A stretch of DNA of 5,112 nt from Nitriliruptoraceae bacterium (GTDB lineage: Bacteria > Actinomycetota > Nitriliruptoria > Nitriliruptorales > Nitriliruptoraceae): contig PWEU01000144.1 of the NCBI GenBank assembly GCA_003554005.1, positions 1 through 5,112 of the forward strand, written 5' to 3'. Within the stretch, counting starts at the first letter, position 1, and every line of letters begins with the position of its first letter. Of this stretch, positions 4,597 through 5,112 are shown piece after piece. Made by a program: the position numbers and the translations under genes. A model generated the notes under the pieces. The model was not told the origin of the DNA, made no database searches, and saw only the letters and a program-made list of their open reading frames with translations.

Positions 4597-5112
4597 AGTT
4601 CCTCACGGGCCCACGCGGTCGCCAGGGCGTCCGCGTACTCGTTCCATCGGTTGCCGGCGTGCGCCTTGATCCACTTGAGCTCCAGCTCCGGTCGGGCGGA
4701 GACGCGCTCGTACAGCGGGCGGACCAGGTCCAGGTTCTCGCCCGGACCGGTCTTGCGTCGCCACCCGCGCCGCTCCCAGCCCGCCGCCCACTCGGTCAGC
4801 GTGCGCACGGCGAGGTTGGAGTCGGTGTAGATCCGGGCGGGGGTGCCCTCAGGGACGAGGTCCAGGGCGGCCACCAGCGCGCGGAGCTCCATCCGGTTGT
4901 TGGTCGTGTCGGGCTCGTGGCCGTGGTCCTCGGCGACCACCTCGCCGTCGATGACATACACCGCGCCCCATCCACCCGGGCCCGGGTTCGGGATGCAGGA
5001 CCCGTCGGTGAACACGCCCGAGTCCGGGCCGTCGTGGTAGCGATCCAGCACCTGCGCGAGGGTCAGCAGTTCCTCGCCGCCGCCGCGGGAGCGCCTGTGG
5101 TCGTCGCTGCCG
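4593..5112 (-). CDS. rnhA: Ribonuclease HI, N-terminus running off the window edge
   Basis: Cleaves the RNA strand of RNA-DNA hybrids (R-loops, primers) using two metal ions. Numbered from the GTG at 5051 (152 aa to the stop), the catalytic set is complete: D16 (VFTDGSC), E55 (NNRMEL), D77 (IYTDSN) and D141 (EYADAL), with H131 in KAHAGNRWNE. These align with E. coli D10, E48, D70, D134 and H124 at near-constant offset. WAAGWERRGWRRK (88-100) is the basic handle region. The GTG at 5051 has no nearby ribosome site. The frame remains open for 20 more codons to 5112, with 19 of 20 ending in G or C and a helical-looking EELLTLAQVLDRYHDGPDSG, so the true start is probably beyond the window. If not, GTG 5051 gives a normal-length enzyme. 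Coupled to fadD by a GTGA overlap. Confidence 0.93.
   Translation of the reverse strand, partial: GSDDHRRSRGGGEELLTLAQVLDRYHDGPDSGVFTDGSCIPNPGPGGWGAVYVIDGEVVAEDHGHEPDTTNNRMELRALVAALDLVPEGTPARIYTDSNLAVRTLTEWAAGWERRGWRRKTGPGENLDLVRPLYERVSARPELELKWIKAHAGNRWNEYADALATAWAREEL

Overview
The window is GC-rich, densely coded chromosomal DNA. Hand counts of two sample 60-base lines in neighbouring genes gave 73-75% G+C. Codons mostly end in G or C and several genes start with GTG. This fits a high-GC actinobacterium, and the acyl-CoA synthetase resembles mycobacterial FadD15-type enzymes. I cannot name a genus; a deep-branching group such as Acidimicrobiia or Nitriliruptoria is possible but is only a guess.

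Left part (1-1855): a minus-strand XRE-HTH/cupin regulator is divergent from a plus-strand azlC-azlD pair, which encodes a two-subunit branched-chain amino-acid exporter. The regulator and azlC are separated by 53 bp containing short palindromes. The regulator probably controls its own gene and azlCD from there. A strong stem-loop (8-63) lies just beyond the regulator's 3' end.

Middle (1843-2658): an apparent small non-autonomous mobile cassette sits between the convergent ends of azlD and the acyl-CoA synthetase gene. It has perfect 32-bp terminal inverted repeats (1856-1887 and 2612-2643). Outside these, abutting the ends, is a 14-bp direct repeat with one mismatch, which looks like a target-site duplication. 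Inside are two overlapping minus-strand genes: an AbrB-like antitoxin candidate and a RelE/ParE-like toxin candidate. Sampled G+C inside is lower (about 62-63%). No transposase is present. This is the most interesting part of the window.

Right part (2683-5112): a minus-strand operon of ribonuclease HI followed, with a 4-base GTGA overlap, by a long-chain acyl-CoA synthetase. The RNase HI reading frame stays open to the right window edge, so its N-terminus is probably cut off by the window. No tRNA, rRNA, CRISPR array or replication origin was seen.
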